64,000 nucleotides of DNA from Chloroflexota bacterium. Lineage in GTDB: Bacteria; Chloroflexota; Anaerolineae; UBA4142. Numbering within the stretch: the stretch's first letter is position 1; each line of letters opens with the position of its first letter. Position numbers and translations under genes: made by a program. The stretch spans positions 1 through 64,000 of the forward strand of contig JAMCQI010000057.1 of NCBI GenBank assembly GCA_023381515.1, in the 5' to 3' direction. The notes beneath the pieces are model-generated. The model was not told the origin of the DNA and ran no database searches. It saw only the letters and a program-made list of their open reading frames with translations. Below, one piece after another: positions 8,650-18,114 of the stretch.

Positions 8650-9585
8650 CTATCCTTTCTCTTCGAATAACCCATCGACAAAGTCTTGGGCATCGAACTC
8701 GGCAAAATCGTCAATCGATTCGCCGGTGCCGACGAATTTGATCGGCAGATTCAACTCCCTGGCAATGGCAAAAACAATTCCGCCCTTGGCCGTGCCGTCG
8801 AGCTTGGTGAGAATGAGCCCGGTGAGGGGAGTGGTCTCTTTAAAGGCCCGCGCCTGAAGGAGGCCGTTCTGGCCGGTGACCGCGTCGAGAACCAGCAGGG
8901 TTTCGTGGGGCGCGGTGGGGTCGCTCTTTTTCAGAACTCGGGCGATTTTCTCCAATTCCTTCATCAGATTGAATTTCGTCTGAAGTCGGCCGGCGGTATC
9001 CACGATGAGGATGTCGGCCTTGCGTCCCTCGGCCGCCTGCCAAGCGTCAAACGCAACCGCGCCTGGGTCGGCACCGGGTTGATGCGCCACGACGTCTGTG
9101 CCGACGCGCTGTCCCCAGATCTTGAGCTGGTCAATGGCAGCGGCGCGGAACGTGTCCGCGGCGGCGAGGACAACCTTCTTCTTCTGATCTTTATAAAAAT
9201 GGGCGAGCTTGCCGATGGTGGTAGTCTTGCCAGAGCCATTGACACCCACGATGAGGATGACGTCCGGGTTCGGGGGAGTCGCGCTGCGTACGGGCGCCTG
9301 GGCGGCTGTGTTCAGGAGCGAAACCATCTCCTCCTTGAGCACTTGCTCCGCTTGCAGCGGGGTGCGCAAATGCTCGCTGTCGGCCCGTTCGCGCAGCCTG
9401 CCGACAAGCGCGAGAGTCGTATCGACGCCGACATCCGCACCGATCAGGGTTTCCTCGAGCCCGGTCCAGAATTCTTCATCTAGCTCGTTCTTTTGGACCA
9501 AAGTCGTGAGGCGCGTCATGAGCGATTGGCGCGTTTTGGTCAAGCTTTCTTTCAACTGTTGCGGGCGACGGAAAAATGAGACCAT
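8650..9585 (-). CDS. ftsY: Signal recognition particle receptor
   Basis: FtsY is the membrane-associated GTPase that docks the SRP-ribosome complex at the translocon. The 311-residue protein shows the SRP-GTPase NG domain: P-loop [15 protein letters not shown], the DTFRAAA insertion-box motif, DTAGR and [10 protein letters not shown]. The N-terminal acidic A domain is very short, as in many Gram-positive-like bacteria. The ATG at 9585 is preferred to one six codons earlier, because the earlier ATG overlaps the -10 box. prfB follows after five bases. The SRP RNA is 5.7 kb away, so both SRP partners are in this window. Confidence 0.96.
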   Translation of the reverse strand: MVSFFRRPQQLKESLTKTRQSLMTRLTTLVQKNELDEEFWTGLEETLIGADVGVDTTLALVGRLRERADSEHLRTPLQAEQVLKEEMVSLLNTAAQAPVRSATPPNPDVILIVGVNGSGKTTTIGKLAHFYKDQKKKVVLAAADTFRAAAIDQLKIWGQRVGTDVVAHQPGADPGAVAFDAWQAAEGRKADILIVDTAGRLQTKFNLMKELEKIARVLKKSDPTAPHETLLVLDAVTGQNGLLQARAFKETTPLTGLILTKLDGTAKGGIVFAIARELNLPIKFVGTGESIDDFAEFDAQDFVDGLFEEKG

Positions 9586-9592
9586 GTGAGCT

Positions 9593-9598
9593 ATTATA
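9593..9598 (-). promoter_or_regulatory. -10 box of ftsY, predicting a leaderless mRNA
   Basis: A perfect TATAAT on the minus strand lies only seven bases before the ftsY ATG (9585), so the transcript would begin at or next to the start codon. No convincing -35 box is visible (TTTGCT at 17-base spacing), and no Shine-Dalgarno sequence precedes the ATG. Confidence 0.6.
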
Positions 9599-9622
9599 CA
9601 CAATGGTCAGGCAAAAGCAAAG

Positions 9623-9646
9623 GTCGCCGCGCAATGGCGCGACGAC
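9623..9646 (-). terminator. Terminator of the opine-type operon
   Basis: On the minus strand GTCGTCGCGC and GCGCGGCGAC form a 10-bp stem with a 4-base loop, followed by CTTTGCTTTTGC. It lies about 110 bases after the last gene of the operon and just upstream of the ftsY promoter. Confidence 0.6.
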
Positions 9647-9754
9647 CGTCAAAAGCCTCAGCTGAATCAACGGCAAGAATCCGATCGCCCGTGCACTCAA
9701 ATGTGTGTGCTGCTCAGGAAGAGAAAACTCGGCCGGCTCACAACCCGCCTGGCG

Positions 9755-10924
9755 CTACTGAGCTCCCATTTTGCAATCCGCCCACACAAATGGTCGGACC
9801 CGCTCTTCGACCAATTCGACGCCCAAGCCAGGGCGGTCCGGAATTGGCATGAATCCGTTCCGAACATCTAACTCCGGCGCGTGATCGACGATCGCGAAAT
9901 GCTCTGGAGGCCGATAGGGATAGATCTCCTGAATGATGAAATTCGGGATGCAAGCATCCAGTTGTAGAGCCGCTGCGGCCGATACCGGGCCGGCCGAGTG
10001 GTGAGGCTGCACACGCATGTTGTACGTCTCTGCCATCGCCGCAATCTTCTTGGCTTCCATGATGCCGCCCGTATTGCCAATGTCGGGCTGCAGAATGTCC
10101 GCGGCATGCAACTCCAGGATGCGCCGGAAACCATAACGCGTATAGACGCGTTCGCCGACGGCAATCGGAATGTTCACATGCTCCGAAACCTTCTTGAGCG
10201 CCTCCACGTCGAACGGGTCCACCGGCTCTTCGAAAAAGAGGATATCAAACTCTTGAACCCGTTGACCGAAACGGATGATCGCGTCCGTGGTCAGCTCGCA
10301 GCTCAGATCGAGCATGATTTCCACTTGCGGTCCCACGGCATCGCGGACCGCCTTGACACTCGCGACAGCGCGCGCCTCGGATTCGCGATCGAGAGTGCGC
10401 ATGGACACGTGGCGGATACGGCTGTGTGCATCCATCTCCGGGGTGGCAAGCGGGTACAGCTTTAGAGCGGTGTAGCCGTCCTTGAGCACGCGTTCCGCTT
10501 CCCGGGCATAATCCGCCGGTTGCAGACAACGGTAGGACCAGCCGTTTGCGTAGACGCGCACTCGGTCCCGGACTTTACCGCCGAGCATCTCATAGATCGG
10601 AATGCCAAATGCCTTGCCTTTGATATCCCATAACGCTTGCTCCAGGGCGCTGATGCCCGCAAAGATGATAGGGCCGCCCCCTTTGGCCCAGAAGGTGTGA
10701 TCGTACATCTCGCTCCACAATGCCTCTATGCGGAAGGGGTCTTTGCCCAAGAGAAATTGCTCCGCTAGGTCTTTAAGCATGCCCGCGGTTGCGGTCGCGC
10801 CGACGCCGTACGCGATCGCCGTTTCTCCAATCCCACTGATGCCCTCGTCCGTGAACACCTGCGTCAAGACCGGATGTCGTCCGCCCACTGAAATCAGATA
10901 GACCTTGACCTCTGTGATTTTCAT
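9755..10924 (-). CDS. Enolase-superfamily enzyme, mandelate racemase/galactonate dehydratase type
   Basis: Member of the mandelate racemase/muconate lactonizing superfamily (389 residues), which abstracts a proton alpha to a carboxylate using Mg2+. Metal ligands are visible as the Asp of MLDLSCE, the Glu of FFEEPVDP and the Glu of VGERVYTR. QPDIGNTGG and PHHSAGP supply the C-terminal barrel elements, with a His as in the galactonate-dehydratase subgroup. The true substrate cannot be read from the sequence; in this operon an acid or racemic amino-acid derivative is plausible. The ATG at 10924 overlaps the upstream oxidoreductase stop (TGATG); the frame remains open upstream. Last gene of a nine-gene operon. 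Confidence 0.85.
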   Translation of the reverse strand: MKITEVKVYLISVGGRHPVLTQVFTDEGISGIGETAIAYGVGATATAGMLKDLAEQFLLGKDPFRIEALWSEMYDHTFWAKGGGPIIFAGISALEQALWDIKGKAFGIPIYEMLGGKVRDRVRVYANGWSYRCLQPADYAREAERVLKDGYTALKLYPLATPEMDAHSRIRHVSMRTLDRESEARAVASVKAVRDAVGPQVEIMLDLSCELTTDAIIRFGQRVQEFDILFFEEPVDPFDVEALKKVSEHVNIPIAVGERVYTRYGFRRILELHAADILQPDIGNTGGIMEAKKIAAMAETYNMRVQPHHSAGPVSAAAALQLDACIPNFIIQEIYPYRPPEHFAIVDHAPELDVRNGFMPIPDRPGLGVELVEERVRPFVWADCKMGAQ

Positions 10925-12078
10925 CAAACCGTCCCTCGTCGATTGACATTTTCTGCAAACCGGGTAAGGCTCAAGTCGTGCAGGGGAATGGAGGGCTCGC
11001 CCTCGACGATCCATTCGCTCACCAACTTGCCGGCGATCGGGCCCAGGCAAAAACCATGCCCGCTGAAACCGGAAGCGAGGAGATAGCCCTCGACGCCATC
11101 CGCCGGGCTGATGATAGGAACGCTGTCCGGCGTCATCTCCAAGGTCCCGGACCAGGCACGCAGGAAATTTACTCCACGCAGCGCCGGAATCATCTGTGCG
11201 GCGCCGTGCGCCAGGAATTGGAGCCCGTCAGGCGGAACGCTCTGATCGAACGTATGCTCATGAACCGCGACACCGCCGACGTGGACCTGTCCCTCCCTTG
11301 CCTGGCGGGCGTAGACGCCGATATCGTGAGACGAGACGAATTCCTGGAAGAGTGGGGGCAGACGCTGCGTGACGGCGATGGTGGTGCGTTGCGGTCCAAT
11401 CGGCGGCTGGATGCCGAGCTTGCTCGCGAGAGGCGCCGTCCAGGGTCCGCCGGCATGAACCACCCGGGGCGTCTCAATTATAATGTCGCCAGCTTTTGCC
11501 AGTCCTGTCACCGCGGTCACGTGTCCCGCTTGAACGGCAATATCGACAGCCTCCGTCCGAGTCAGGATGGTGACGCCGATGCGCTTGGCTGCCCAACCAA
11601 AGGCGCGCGTCGCGAGGATCGGATTCGCGGTTCCGTCTGATGGGCAGTATTTGGCGCCGACGAACGCGTCGCTGAGATAAGGGGCGCGCCGTCGCAATTC
11701 GTCCCGATTCCAGAGTTCGACGACCAAGCCGTCCAGTAACTCTTCGGCGCCCTCCCGCTGCAAGTCCTCCATGCGCTTATCGTTTGTCGCCATGCGGATG
11801 TTACCGCCCCGCTGGTATTCGATGTCAAAGCCCAGTTCGGCCTCGAGCCCCTGCCACAACTGAACGCTCGCCATGGCTAACACGCGCTCGCGGCGGTCGC
11901 GACACTGCTGTCGAACGCCGCCGCCGTTGCGCCCCGAGGCTTCGCCGCCGATCACCCCCTTTTCAAGCAGCACGACCTTTAGGCCGCGACGTGCCAGATA
12001 GTACGCGCTCGCGCAGCCGACGATGCCGCCGCCAATCACGACCACCTCTGCCCCAATCTTCTCTTGAGGCCCGGTCAT
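10924..12078 (-). CDS. FAD-dependent amino-acid oxidase-type subunit (DAO family, HcnC/OoxB-like)
   Basis: The 384-residue protein starts with a Rossmann FAD-binding motif (VVVIGGGIVGCASAYYLA), followed by GGEASGRNGGGVRQ and a C-terminal segment FLRAWSGTLEMTPDSVPI and ASGFSGHGFCLGP that typify glycine/D-amino-acid oxidase relatives. Placed next to a BFD-type flavoprotein and a small 2Fe-2S protein it completes the heterotrimer seen in hydrogen cyanide synthase (HcnABC), octopine/nopaline oxidases (Oox/Nox) and related amine dehydrogenases. It would hold the substrate-oxidising site and pass electrons to its partner subunits. ATGA overlap with the gene upstream. Confidence 0.88.
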   Translation of the reverse strand: MTGPQEKIGAEVVVIGGGIVGCASAYYLARRGLKVVLLEKGVIGGEASGRNGGGVRQQCRDRRERVLAMASVQLWQGLEAELGFDIEYQRGGNIRMATNDKRMEDLQREGAEELLDGLVVELWNRDELRRRAPYLSDAFVGAKYCPSDGTANPILATRAFGWAAKRIGVTILTRTEAVDIAVQAGHVTAVTGLAKAGDIIIETPRVVHAGGPWTAPLASKLGIQPPIGPQRTTIAVTQRLPPLFQEFVSSHDIGVYARQAREGQVHVGGVAVHEHTFDQSVPPDGLQFLAHGAAQMIPALRGVNFLRAWSGTLEMTPDSVPIISPADGVEGYLLASGFSGHGFCLGPIAGKLVSEWIVEGEPSIPLHDLSLTRFAENVNRRGTV

Positions 12079-13475
12079 TGCACCGCCTCCCCCGCCGTTT
12101 CATCCTCCAGCGACCCGATCGGCACGGGAAAAACAGGCGGACGCGGGCGAAAGGCCCCGACCTCGGCGACGGGCAAGCCCGTCTCACGAGCCATCAGGTT
12201 TGCCAGAATGGGATGGCACATGCGCCCCTGGCAATTGCCCATACCGACGCGCGTGACTGATTTGACTTCGGTCGCAGAATCGGCGCCGAGCTCGAGGGCG
12301 CGGCGCACCTGACCCTGCGTGATCTCTTCACAACGGCAAACGACGGTGTCGTCCCGGCCAAGTTCATATAGCCCAGCGCCGGGTGAAAAGAGCGCTGCGT
12401 ACGCGCGCTGAAAACGCCGTTCGCGTTCGAGCCGCGGGGCGAGGCGCCGCTCCGCCTGCTCGGCGCTTGCACGCGACGCGCCCACTTGCGCCGCAGCAGC
12501 AAGCCCTGCGATTTCTCCCTCCAACATCGCAAGCGGCGCGCCGCCGACCCCCGCGCCGTCGCCGACGGCATAGACGCCGTGCACGCTCGTCTGCATCGTG
12601 GCGTCGCGCAGCGGGACTTGGCCGCCCAACTCGGGCCGCCATTCTTGCTCCGCGCCAAGCAAGCTCGACAGCGTGTTAAAGGGAATGAACCCGTACCCCA
12701 GGCAGATGGTGTCGCATGCGAGTTTCAGCTCTGTTCCGGCAATCGGACGCCAGTCTTCATCGAGTCGTGCCACTGTCGCCTGTTCGACCCGGGCATCCCC
12801 CTCGGCAGCGATAATGCCCCAACCGATGCGATACGGCACGCGATGTTGCGCGAGCACGAGCCCGCTTTCGAGCCCCTCCCGCAGCCGCGCCCATTGCCTC
12901 CAGAATAAACCAATTTGACCTAATCCCCGCCGGACAATTCGATTGCCCTCCAGAACCATAGCGACGTCGGCTCCTGCACGCGACAGCTCCGCGGCAAGAA
13001 CGAACTGCAAAGGACCGGTTCCCGCAAGGAGGATCCGTTTGCCCGGCAAGATGCGCTGAGTCTTCAGCAGCGTTTGCGCCGCACCTGCCGTCATCACCCC
13101 GGGTAGCGTCCATCCGGGGAAAGCGGCGACGCGCTCATACGCGCCCGTGGAGAGAATGATCACCTGGGCGCGCAGAGAGGCGGGGGCGCGCGGACCGTGC
13201 AACTTGAGCAAGTTGCCCTCGAACGCGCCCCAGACGACGGTCTCAGAAAGGAACTGCACGCCCGCGCGGAGTACCTTTTCCCATAGGGCTTGCCCTTGGC
13301 GCTGGTGCGCTGTCGGCGCATGGTGGAGCTCACTTGCCGGTTGGCGGAAATATTGACCCCCAGGCTGGACGTTGCTGTCCACCAGCGTAACCTGCGCCCC
13401 CGCCTGCGCCGCTGCGAGCGCGGCGTTCAATCCGCCCGGCCCGGCGCCGACGACGACGATTTGCGCTTGATTCAT
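12075..13475 (-). CDS. FAD/NAD(P)-dependent oxidoreductase with BFD-like 2Fe-2S domain (HcnB/OoxA-like)
   Basis: Protein of 466 residues. The N-terminal FAD-binding fold (VVVGAGPGGLNAALAAAQ) and PGGQYFRQP are followed by a second dinucleotide fold (ILLAGTGPLQFVLAAEL). The C-terminus carries a bacterioferritin-associated-ferredoxin type cluster site: CRCEE, then GMGNCQGRMC, four cysteines for a [2Fe-2S] centre. This is the architecture of HcnB and of opine oxidase subunit A. The ATG at 13475 was chosen because it overlaps the stop of the 2Fe-2S gene as ATGA; the upstream extension would lie inside that gene. Confidence 0.9.
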   Translation of the reverse strand: MNQAQIVVVGAGPGGLNAALAAAQAGAQVTLVDSNVQPGGQYFRQPASELHHAPTAHQRQGQALWEKVLRAGVQFLSETVVWGAFEGNLLKLHGPRAPASLRAQVIILSTGAYERVAAFPGWTLPGVMTAGAAQTLLKTQRILPGKRILLAGTGPLQFVLAAELSRAGADVAMVLEGNRIVRRGLGQIGLFWRQWARLREGLESGLVLAQHRVPYRIGWGIIAAEGDARVEQATVARLDEDWRPIAGTELKLACDTICLGYGFIPFNTLSSLLGAEQEWRPELGGQVPLRDATMQTSVHGVYAVGDGAGVGGAPLAMLEGEIAGLAAAAQVGASRASAEQAERRLAPRLERERRFQRAYAALFSPGAGLYELGRDDTVVCRCEEITQGQVRRALELGADSATEVKSVTRVGMGNCQGRMCHPILANLMARETGLPVAEVGAFRPRPPVFPVPIGSLEDETAGEAVQ

Positions 13476-13759
13476 ACCTTGACCCCGGCTCGGCGTGTTT
13501 CGACCACCATGCCTTCGCGGACCGGCGTGAGGCACGCGCGAACGTCGGGCGTGCCGTCCACCGTCACGAGGCAGTCAAAGCACAATCCGATCCCGCAGAA
13601 CAAGCCGCGCGGCTGACCGCGGCGCGTGCGCCGCCAGGCCCGGCGTCCCGCCGCGAGCAGCGCGCCCGCGATCGTTTCCCCTTCGAAAGCCGCCAGAGGC
13701 TCCTCATCCACAGTGATTGTGATCTGATGCCCCCGCTCGTCCGAATGTCCCAACCGCAT
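13472..13759 (-). CDS. Small 2Fe-2S ferredoxin-like subunit (HcnA-like)
   Basis: 95-residue protein with the spacing LFCGIGLCFDCLVTVDG and a final Cys in VRACLTP, the plant-type [2Fe-2S] site of the small subunit found in HcnA and in sarcosine- or opine-oxidase-like complexes. It would be the electron-transfer subunit for the two flavoproteins encoded immediately downstream, with which it overlaps. A 16-base gap separates it from the upstream opine dehydrogenase-like gene. Confidence 0.9.
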   Translation of the reverse strand: MRLGHSDERGHQITITVDEEPLAAFEGETIAGALLAAGRRAWRRTRRGQPRGLFCGIGLCFDCLVTVDGTPDVRACLTPVREGMVVETRRAGVKV

Positions 13760-13775
13760 TCTGTCATGTCTCCCG

Positions 13776-14855
13776 TCAAGCCCGCTCGCCTGTCAGCACA
13801 TAGCGGTTAATCTGGTCCCCTGTCAAATGGTCCAATCCGAGGTTTTTAAGATTGCGGCCGATGGAAAAGTATTCGGTCTCATTCACGACCGAGGCGATGT
13901 GGATGATCGAGTCGTAGGTGGGTGTGGGGATGCTGAGCTTGCGCCCAAGCGACGCCGTCAGGGTGACGCCCATCGGCACGTCTTCGGTGATGTAACGGTC
14001 TTGCATTGAAAAAGGACCTTTGCTCGAAGCGACGGCAAACTCCTGCACGGTGACATTGAACAGATCGGTGAAAACTTGCTCGTAGGTCATCGGCGGGTAG
14101 CCGAGCGCTCGCATGATCGCTTGGCGCTCGCCGTCCATGGAGTTGATGATCTTTTTGACGGAAGGTGTGATCCCTTCCTTGTACATCCAAAAGTCGCCGT
14201 GCGAATGTTCAATGCGGCCCATGTTGAACAGCGCGCCGCATGGGTGAACAATGATGTTGGGATTGTATAGGGCCGGTTCAATGATGCTGCGTGCCGGCGT
14301 GACCGTGTCGTATACGCCCACCAGGGCCGCCATGAGTTCCGGAGTGCGGCTTGCCGGCAGCGCGGCGACCATGTTGCGCGGACCGTCGATGCGATGGATA
14401 TTCACCGTGCCTGGTCCTTCCAGTCGGCGGCAGCAATACGGAAAGGTCGCCCCCTCGCCTAACAGGATGTCGGCGGTCACACCCATCGAGTCGAACACCC
14501 GGCGCATTTCGAGTGTGCCGCCGGAACCGGGCCAGAGAATGACTGTCTGCCCTGAGCGTAATAGCGGCGCCAGTGCCTCGGCCACCTTAGTGTGCGTGAG
14601 GGACTGAGTGGCCACCATGATTAGCTCTGCGCCCTCCGTCGCCGCTCTCAGGTCCGTGGTCGCCAACGCGATGTTTGCCAAGCCGGTGTGCGCAATTCCT
14701 GTCACCTTGATCACGGATTTTTCCGCAATTGTGGCAACATTGCTCGCCCACTCGGGAAATTCAAATAACCGGCACTCGTGTCCCGCCAGCGTCAAATCTC
14801 CCGCCATGGCGGTGCCTCCATTCCCGGCGCCGATGACGGCAATTCGTTTGCCCAT
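13776..14855 (-). CDS. Octopine/nopaline dehydrogenase-family protein
   Basis: NAD(P)-dependent enzyme of 359 residues. It has an N-terminal Rossmann motif (IAVIGAGNGGTAMAGDL) and a C-terminal helical domain with NPNIIVHPCGALFNMG, whose His belongs to the catalytic region of opine dehydrogenases. The family reversibly joins or splits an amino acid and a 2-oxo acid through a secondary amine; many bacterial members have unknown substrates. Its position beside an opine-oxidase-like trimer and a dipeptide/opine-type transporter argues for use on N-(carboxyalkyl)amino acids. The whole frame is free of breaks and MGKRIAVIG is an unambiguous start. Confidence 0.9.
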   Translation of the reverse strand: MGKRIAVIGAGNGGTAMAGDLTLAGHECRLFEFPEWASNVATIAEKSVIKVTGIAHTGLANIALATTDLRAATEGAELIMVATQSLTHTKVAEALAPLLRSGQTVILWPGSGGTLEMRRVFDSMGVTADILLGEGATFPYCCRRLEGPGTVNIHRIDGPRNMVAALPASRTPELMAALVGVYDTVTPARSIIEPALYNPNIIVHPCGALFNMGRIEHSHGDFWMYKEGITPSVKKIINSMDGERQAIMRALGYPPMTYEQVFTDLFNVTVQEFAVASSKGPFSMQDRYITEDVPMGVTLTASLGRKLSIPTPTYDSIIHIASVVNETEYFSIGRNLKNLGLDHLTGDQINRYVLTGERA

Positions 14856-14887
14856 TTCTAATCTCCCTGTTTTTATCTCGCAGTATT

Positions 14888-16210
14888 CTACCCCGCCAGC
14901 AGGCGGGTCAGCACCGACACATTGGGCGCGTCCGGCAGAGCCTGGATGGCCGCCCGCAGTTTCTCAGATCGTTCGGATCCAATAATGTCCTCGGTGAGCA
15001 TGCGGAACTTGGTCTCCAGCTCCGCGTCGCTCAGGGGATTTTCAGGATTGCCGCGTGGGTATTCGACGGTGAGCTGCTGTGTGCCGCGCGTGGTCTGCAC
15101 AGTCACACGCGCGATCGTCTTCGCCGGAAACTGGGCGTTCAGGTCCGCGTCCACTGCGACCTCCACTTTGCGTGCCAAGCCGAGGAGGCGCGGGTCGCGG
15201 ATCGTCGTCTCGCTCACCTGCTCCGGCATGATTTGATCGTAAAGGAGCGCCGCCGCGAGCGCGAAGGGTAGACTGTACTGCGCGGCAATCGTATTCGCCG
15301 GCATGTAGTTGGCGAGATGAGTGACCTGGAAAAAGCTCTCCACCTGAATCTTGACGATGTCCTCGACGCGCAAGCAGTACCGCTTTTTCAAACCAAGAAC
15401 AGCGTCGACCGAAGCGTGCGCCCAGCGACAGACCGCATAGGGCTTGAAATAAGTGTCGAGGATAGCATAGTGTTCGCCCAGTCCCTCCGCCAGCGCCTTT
15501 GGGTCCCAACGTCCCGAATAGTCCATCAAGTCGGGAGGACCGATAAAACCACCTTGCGCGAGCAACGCCGCCGCGAGACCGGTCATACCACTCCAGGCGA
15601 TCACTTCTTTCACCATCGCGTGATTCGCCTGCAATCCGCCGGGAGGAAAGGGCCCATGGGAACCGGCGATGCCCAGCGCCGATTGAAGCGTGGCCGCGTC
15701 GAAGCCGAGCAGCTTACCCGCCGCCGCCGCCGCGCCGAAAACGCCCCAGATACCGGTCGAGTAGAGCTGCTCCTTGTACCACGGCACTCGTGCCGCGCTC
15801 GCGCGGACGGCGGCCTCATAGCCCGCCACCAGCGCGGCGAGGAACTCACGCCCGCGCGCGCCGGTTCGCTCGGCCATGGCAAGGGCCGCGGGGATGATGT
15901 TGGCGCCGGGATGCCCCATCGCCAGACGATTGCCGTCGTCCATGTCCAGTGCGCTCGCATAAGTTCCATTGATCCATGCCGCGCCGGTGGCGCTGAGCCG
16001 CTGCGACGAACCAATCACCGCGTTATTCCCGGGCGCGAATTGCTCGTAACCAAAACGCGCACTGATCTCGGCCATCGGTTGACGTGTTCCGGCGATCGCA
16101 ACGCCGACCAGATCCAAAACGCAGCGACTGGCTTGGCGCAGCACGGCATCCGGCAAACCCGACGCGTCAAGATGGCAGACGAACGAAGCGAGCTCTCCCG
16201 TTGCAGACAT
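14888..16210 (-). CDS. MmgE/PrpD family protein
   Basis: 440 residues covering the full MmgE/PrpD fold: an N-terminal helical domain (LDLVGVAIAGTRQP, then SALDMDDGN with the conserved D-DD, and GHPGANIIPAAL) and the smaller alpha/beta domain (TYFKPYAVCRWAHASVDA). Characterised members are 2-methylcitrate dehydratase, cis-aconitate decarboxylase and iminodisuccinate epimerase, so the exact reaction is open. An epimerase of an iminodicarboxylate would fit the opine-like context, but that is inference. Only 17 bases separate it from the permease gene upstream. Confidence 0.88.
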   Translation of the reverse strand: MSATGELASFVCHLDASGLPDAVLRQASRCVLDLVGVAIAGTRQPMAEISARFGYEQFAPGNNAVIGSSQRLSATGAAWINGTYASALDMDDGNRLAMGHPGANIIPAALAMAERTGARGREFLAALVAGYEAAVRASAARVPWYKEQLYSTGIWGVFGAAAAAGKLLGFDAATLQSALGIAGSHGPFPPGGLQANHAMVKEVIAWSGMTGLAAALLAQGGFIGPPDLMDYSGRWDPKALAEGLGEHYAILDTYFKPYAVCRWAHASVDAVLGLKKRYCLRVEDIVKIQVESFFQVTHLANYMPANTIAAQYSLPFALAAALLYDQIMPEQVSETTIRDPRLLGLARKVEVAVDADLNAQFPAKTIARVTVQTTRGTQQLTVEYPRGNPENPLSDAELETKFRMLTEDIIGSERSEKLRAAIQALPDAPNVSVLTRLLAG

Positions 16211-16227
16211 TCTGACTCTCTCGAGAA

Positions 16228-17097
16228 CTAGACTTGAAGCCGCGGGTCAAACACATCACGCAGTCCATCGCCCAGCAAGTTAAAGGCGAAGACGGTAATG
16301 AGAATCGCGAGACCTGGAAAGAGCGAGATCCACGGTGCGTTCGTCAATTGTACCGCGCCCTCTCGGATCATGTTGCCCCAAGTCGGCGTCGGCGGCGAGA
16401 CGCCCAGCCCGATGAAACTCAGGCTGGCTTCGATGCGAATCGCCGAGGCAGTCCAGAGACTCGCCAGAACGAGGATATCGCCCATGATATTGGGGAGGAT
16501 GTGACGCCGCAGGATTCTCAGTCGCCCGACGCCGACCGAGCGCGCGGCTTCGACAAACTCCAGCTCCTTGAGCGAAAGCGTGTTGCCGTGGACGACGCGC
16601 GCAAAGGCCGGCGAGAGCATCAGCCCGATCGCCATGATCATCTTGTCCAAGCCGGACCCCAGCACAGCCAGCACGGTGATGCCGAGTAACAGGCTGGGGA
16701 ATGCCATTAGGACATCCACCAAGCGCATAATAATGTTTTCGGCATGCCCACCGCTATAGCCTGCCACGATTCCCATCGCCGTGCCGATCGAGCCGCCGAG
16801 AAGTACCGAGCACACCCCGACGATCAGCGACACGCGCCCCGCGTATAGTAGCCGGGCATAGACGTCCCGGCCGAAACTATCCAAGCCCAAAAAGTTCGTC
16901 GCGCTCGGCGGCTGAAGGCGATTGCTCGGCGTCTGGATCAGCGGGTCTTGGGTCGCAAAGAGGGGCGCACCGATCGTGACAATGACGATGACTATCACGA
17001 GCGCCAGCCCTACGACCGCGGCTCGGTTGCGGACAAAGGTGTTCCACATTCGGCGGCGCTGGCTGCGCAGTTCAGGCATCGGAGGTTGGATGGTCAT
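16228..17097 (-). CDS. ABC transporter permease, DppC/OppC type
   Basis: 289-residue inner-membrane permease with a DppC N-terminal segment (RNRAAVVGLALV), the FLGLDSFGRDVYARLLYAGR entry region, about six membrane spans, and the EAA loop (EFVEAARSVGVGRLRILRRHILPN) that docks the ATPase. It forms a pair with the permease encoded just upstream. Substrates of the family include di- and oligopeptides, nickel and opines. No ATPase gene of the DppD/DppF type lies nearby, which is unusual. Confidence 0.93.
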   Translation of the reverse strand: MTIQPPMPELRSQRRRMWNTFVRNRAAVVGLALVIVIVIVTIGAPLFATQDPLIQTPSNRLQPPSATNFLGLDSFGRDVYARLLYAGRVSLIVGVCSVLLGGSIGTAMGIVAGYSGGHAENIIMRLVDVLMAFPSLLLGITVLAVLGSGLDKMIMAIGLMLSPAFARVVHGNTLSLKELEFVEAARSVGVGRLRILRRHILPNIMGDILVLASLWTASAIRIEASLSFIGLGVSPPTPTWGNMIREGAVQLTNAPWISLFPGLAILITVFAFNLLGDGLRDVFDPRLQV

Positions 17098-17107
17098 CGG
17101 TTCTCCC

Positions 17108-18046
17108 CTAATGCCGGATCCGCGGATCTACCAGCCCGTAGATCAGATCCGTTGAAAGGTTGATGATGACGACAAAGGCAGTGTAGATAACCATGATGGA
17201 TTGCAGCGCGATATAATCCCGCTGGAGGATGGCACCGACCATCAGCTTACCCAGCCCGGGTCGGGCAAAAATGATCTCGGTCGTGACCGAATCGCCGATC
17301 AGGCCGATCGCCCAGATGCCGGTGAGCGAGACAATGGGGACCAGCGCCGAACGGAGTGCGTGTTTCCCGATCACAACTATTTCTGCCAGTCCCTTGGCGC
17401 GGGCGGTACGCACGTAATCCAGAGTCAGGACGTTCAACATCGCCGAGCGCGCCAGGCGCGCGACCGATGCCGTCATCACGAGCCCCAGCGTCAGCGCCGG
17501 CAGGGCGAGATGACCCACATTATCCGACAAATCGCCCAAGTCGCCGCCGCCGATTGCGGGAACCCATTTGAGCTCCACCGCGAAGAGCAAAATGAGCAGG
17601 ATGCCGAGGTAGAACGCGGGCACCGAAAGCCCGACGAGTGAGATAACCCGGCTCACATAATCCGGCATGCGGTTGCGGTTGATCGCCGCATACGCGCCCG
17701 CCGGGATACCAAGCACGGTTCCGATCAGAATACCGGCGAGGGTCAGCTCCAAACTGTAGGGCAGCACGTGTGCCACTTCATCGCGGATGGGCACACTCGT
17801 GATCATCGAGGTGCCCAGGTCGCCGTGCAACAGTCCGCCAAGAAAATCGGTGTATTGGAAGATCAGCGGCTTGTCCAAGCCCATCTGCACGCGCAGGGCA
17901 TCCACCGCCTGTTTAGAGGCATAATCCCCCAACGCCACCGTCGCAGGGTCACCGGGAATCACACGGACGACGAAGAAGATGATCGTCAGTACTGCGAGGA
18001 ACACAGGGATCGAATATAAAAGACGTTGCGCGACATAGCGCGCCAT
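17108..18046 (-). CDS. ABC transporter permease, DppB/OppB type
   Basis: 312-residue permease with the typical N-terminal span (LLYSIPVFLAVLTIIFFVVRVIPGDPA), GLDKPLIFQYTDFLGGLLHGDLGTS, and the EAA-loop region TARAKGLAEIVVIGKHALRSALVPIV. It works with the DppC-type partner ten bases downstream and the binding protein upstream. A strong stem-loop separates it from the binding-protein gene. Confidence 0.94.
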   Translation of the reverse strand: MARYVAQRLLYSIPVFLAVLTIIFFVVRVIPGDPATVALGDYASKQAVDALRVQMGLDKPLIFQYTDFLGGLLHGDLGTSMITSVPIRDEVAHVLPYSLELTLAGILIGTVLGIPAGAYAAINRNRMPDYVSRVISLVGLSVPAFYLGILLILLFAVELKWVPAIGGGDLGDLSDNVGHLALPALTLGLVMTASVARLARSAMLNVLTLDYVRTARAKGLAEIVVIGKHALRSALVPIVSLTGIWAIGLIGDSVTTEIIFARPGLGKLMVGAILQRDYIALQSIMVIYTAFVVIINLSTDLIYGLVDPRIRH

Positions 18047-18062
18047 TCGGGACTCCTTGAGC

Positions 18063-18099
18063 GGTCACGGGCGTTTCCACGGAGGAAGCGCCCGTGACC
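18063..18099 (-). promoter_or_regulatory. Intra-operon stem-loop after the binding-protein gene
   Basis: GGTCACGGGCG (18063-18073) and CGCCCGTGACC (18089-18099) form a perfect 11-bp stem with a 15-base loop and no T-run. Placed between the substrate-binding-protein gene and the permease genes, it most likely stabilises the binding-protein mRNA or attenuates downstream expression. Confidence 0.7.
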
Positions 18100-18114
18100 A
18101 GGGCCGCGGGGATG

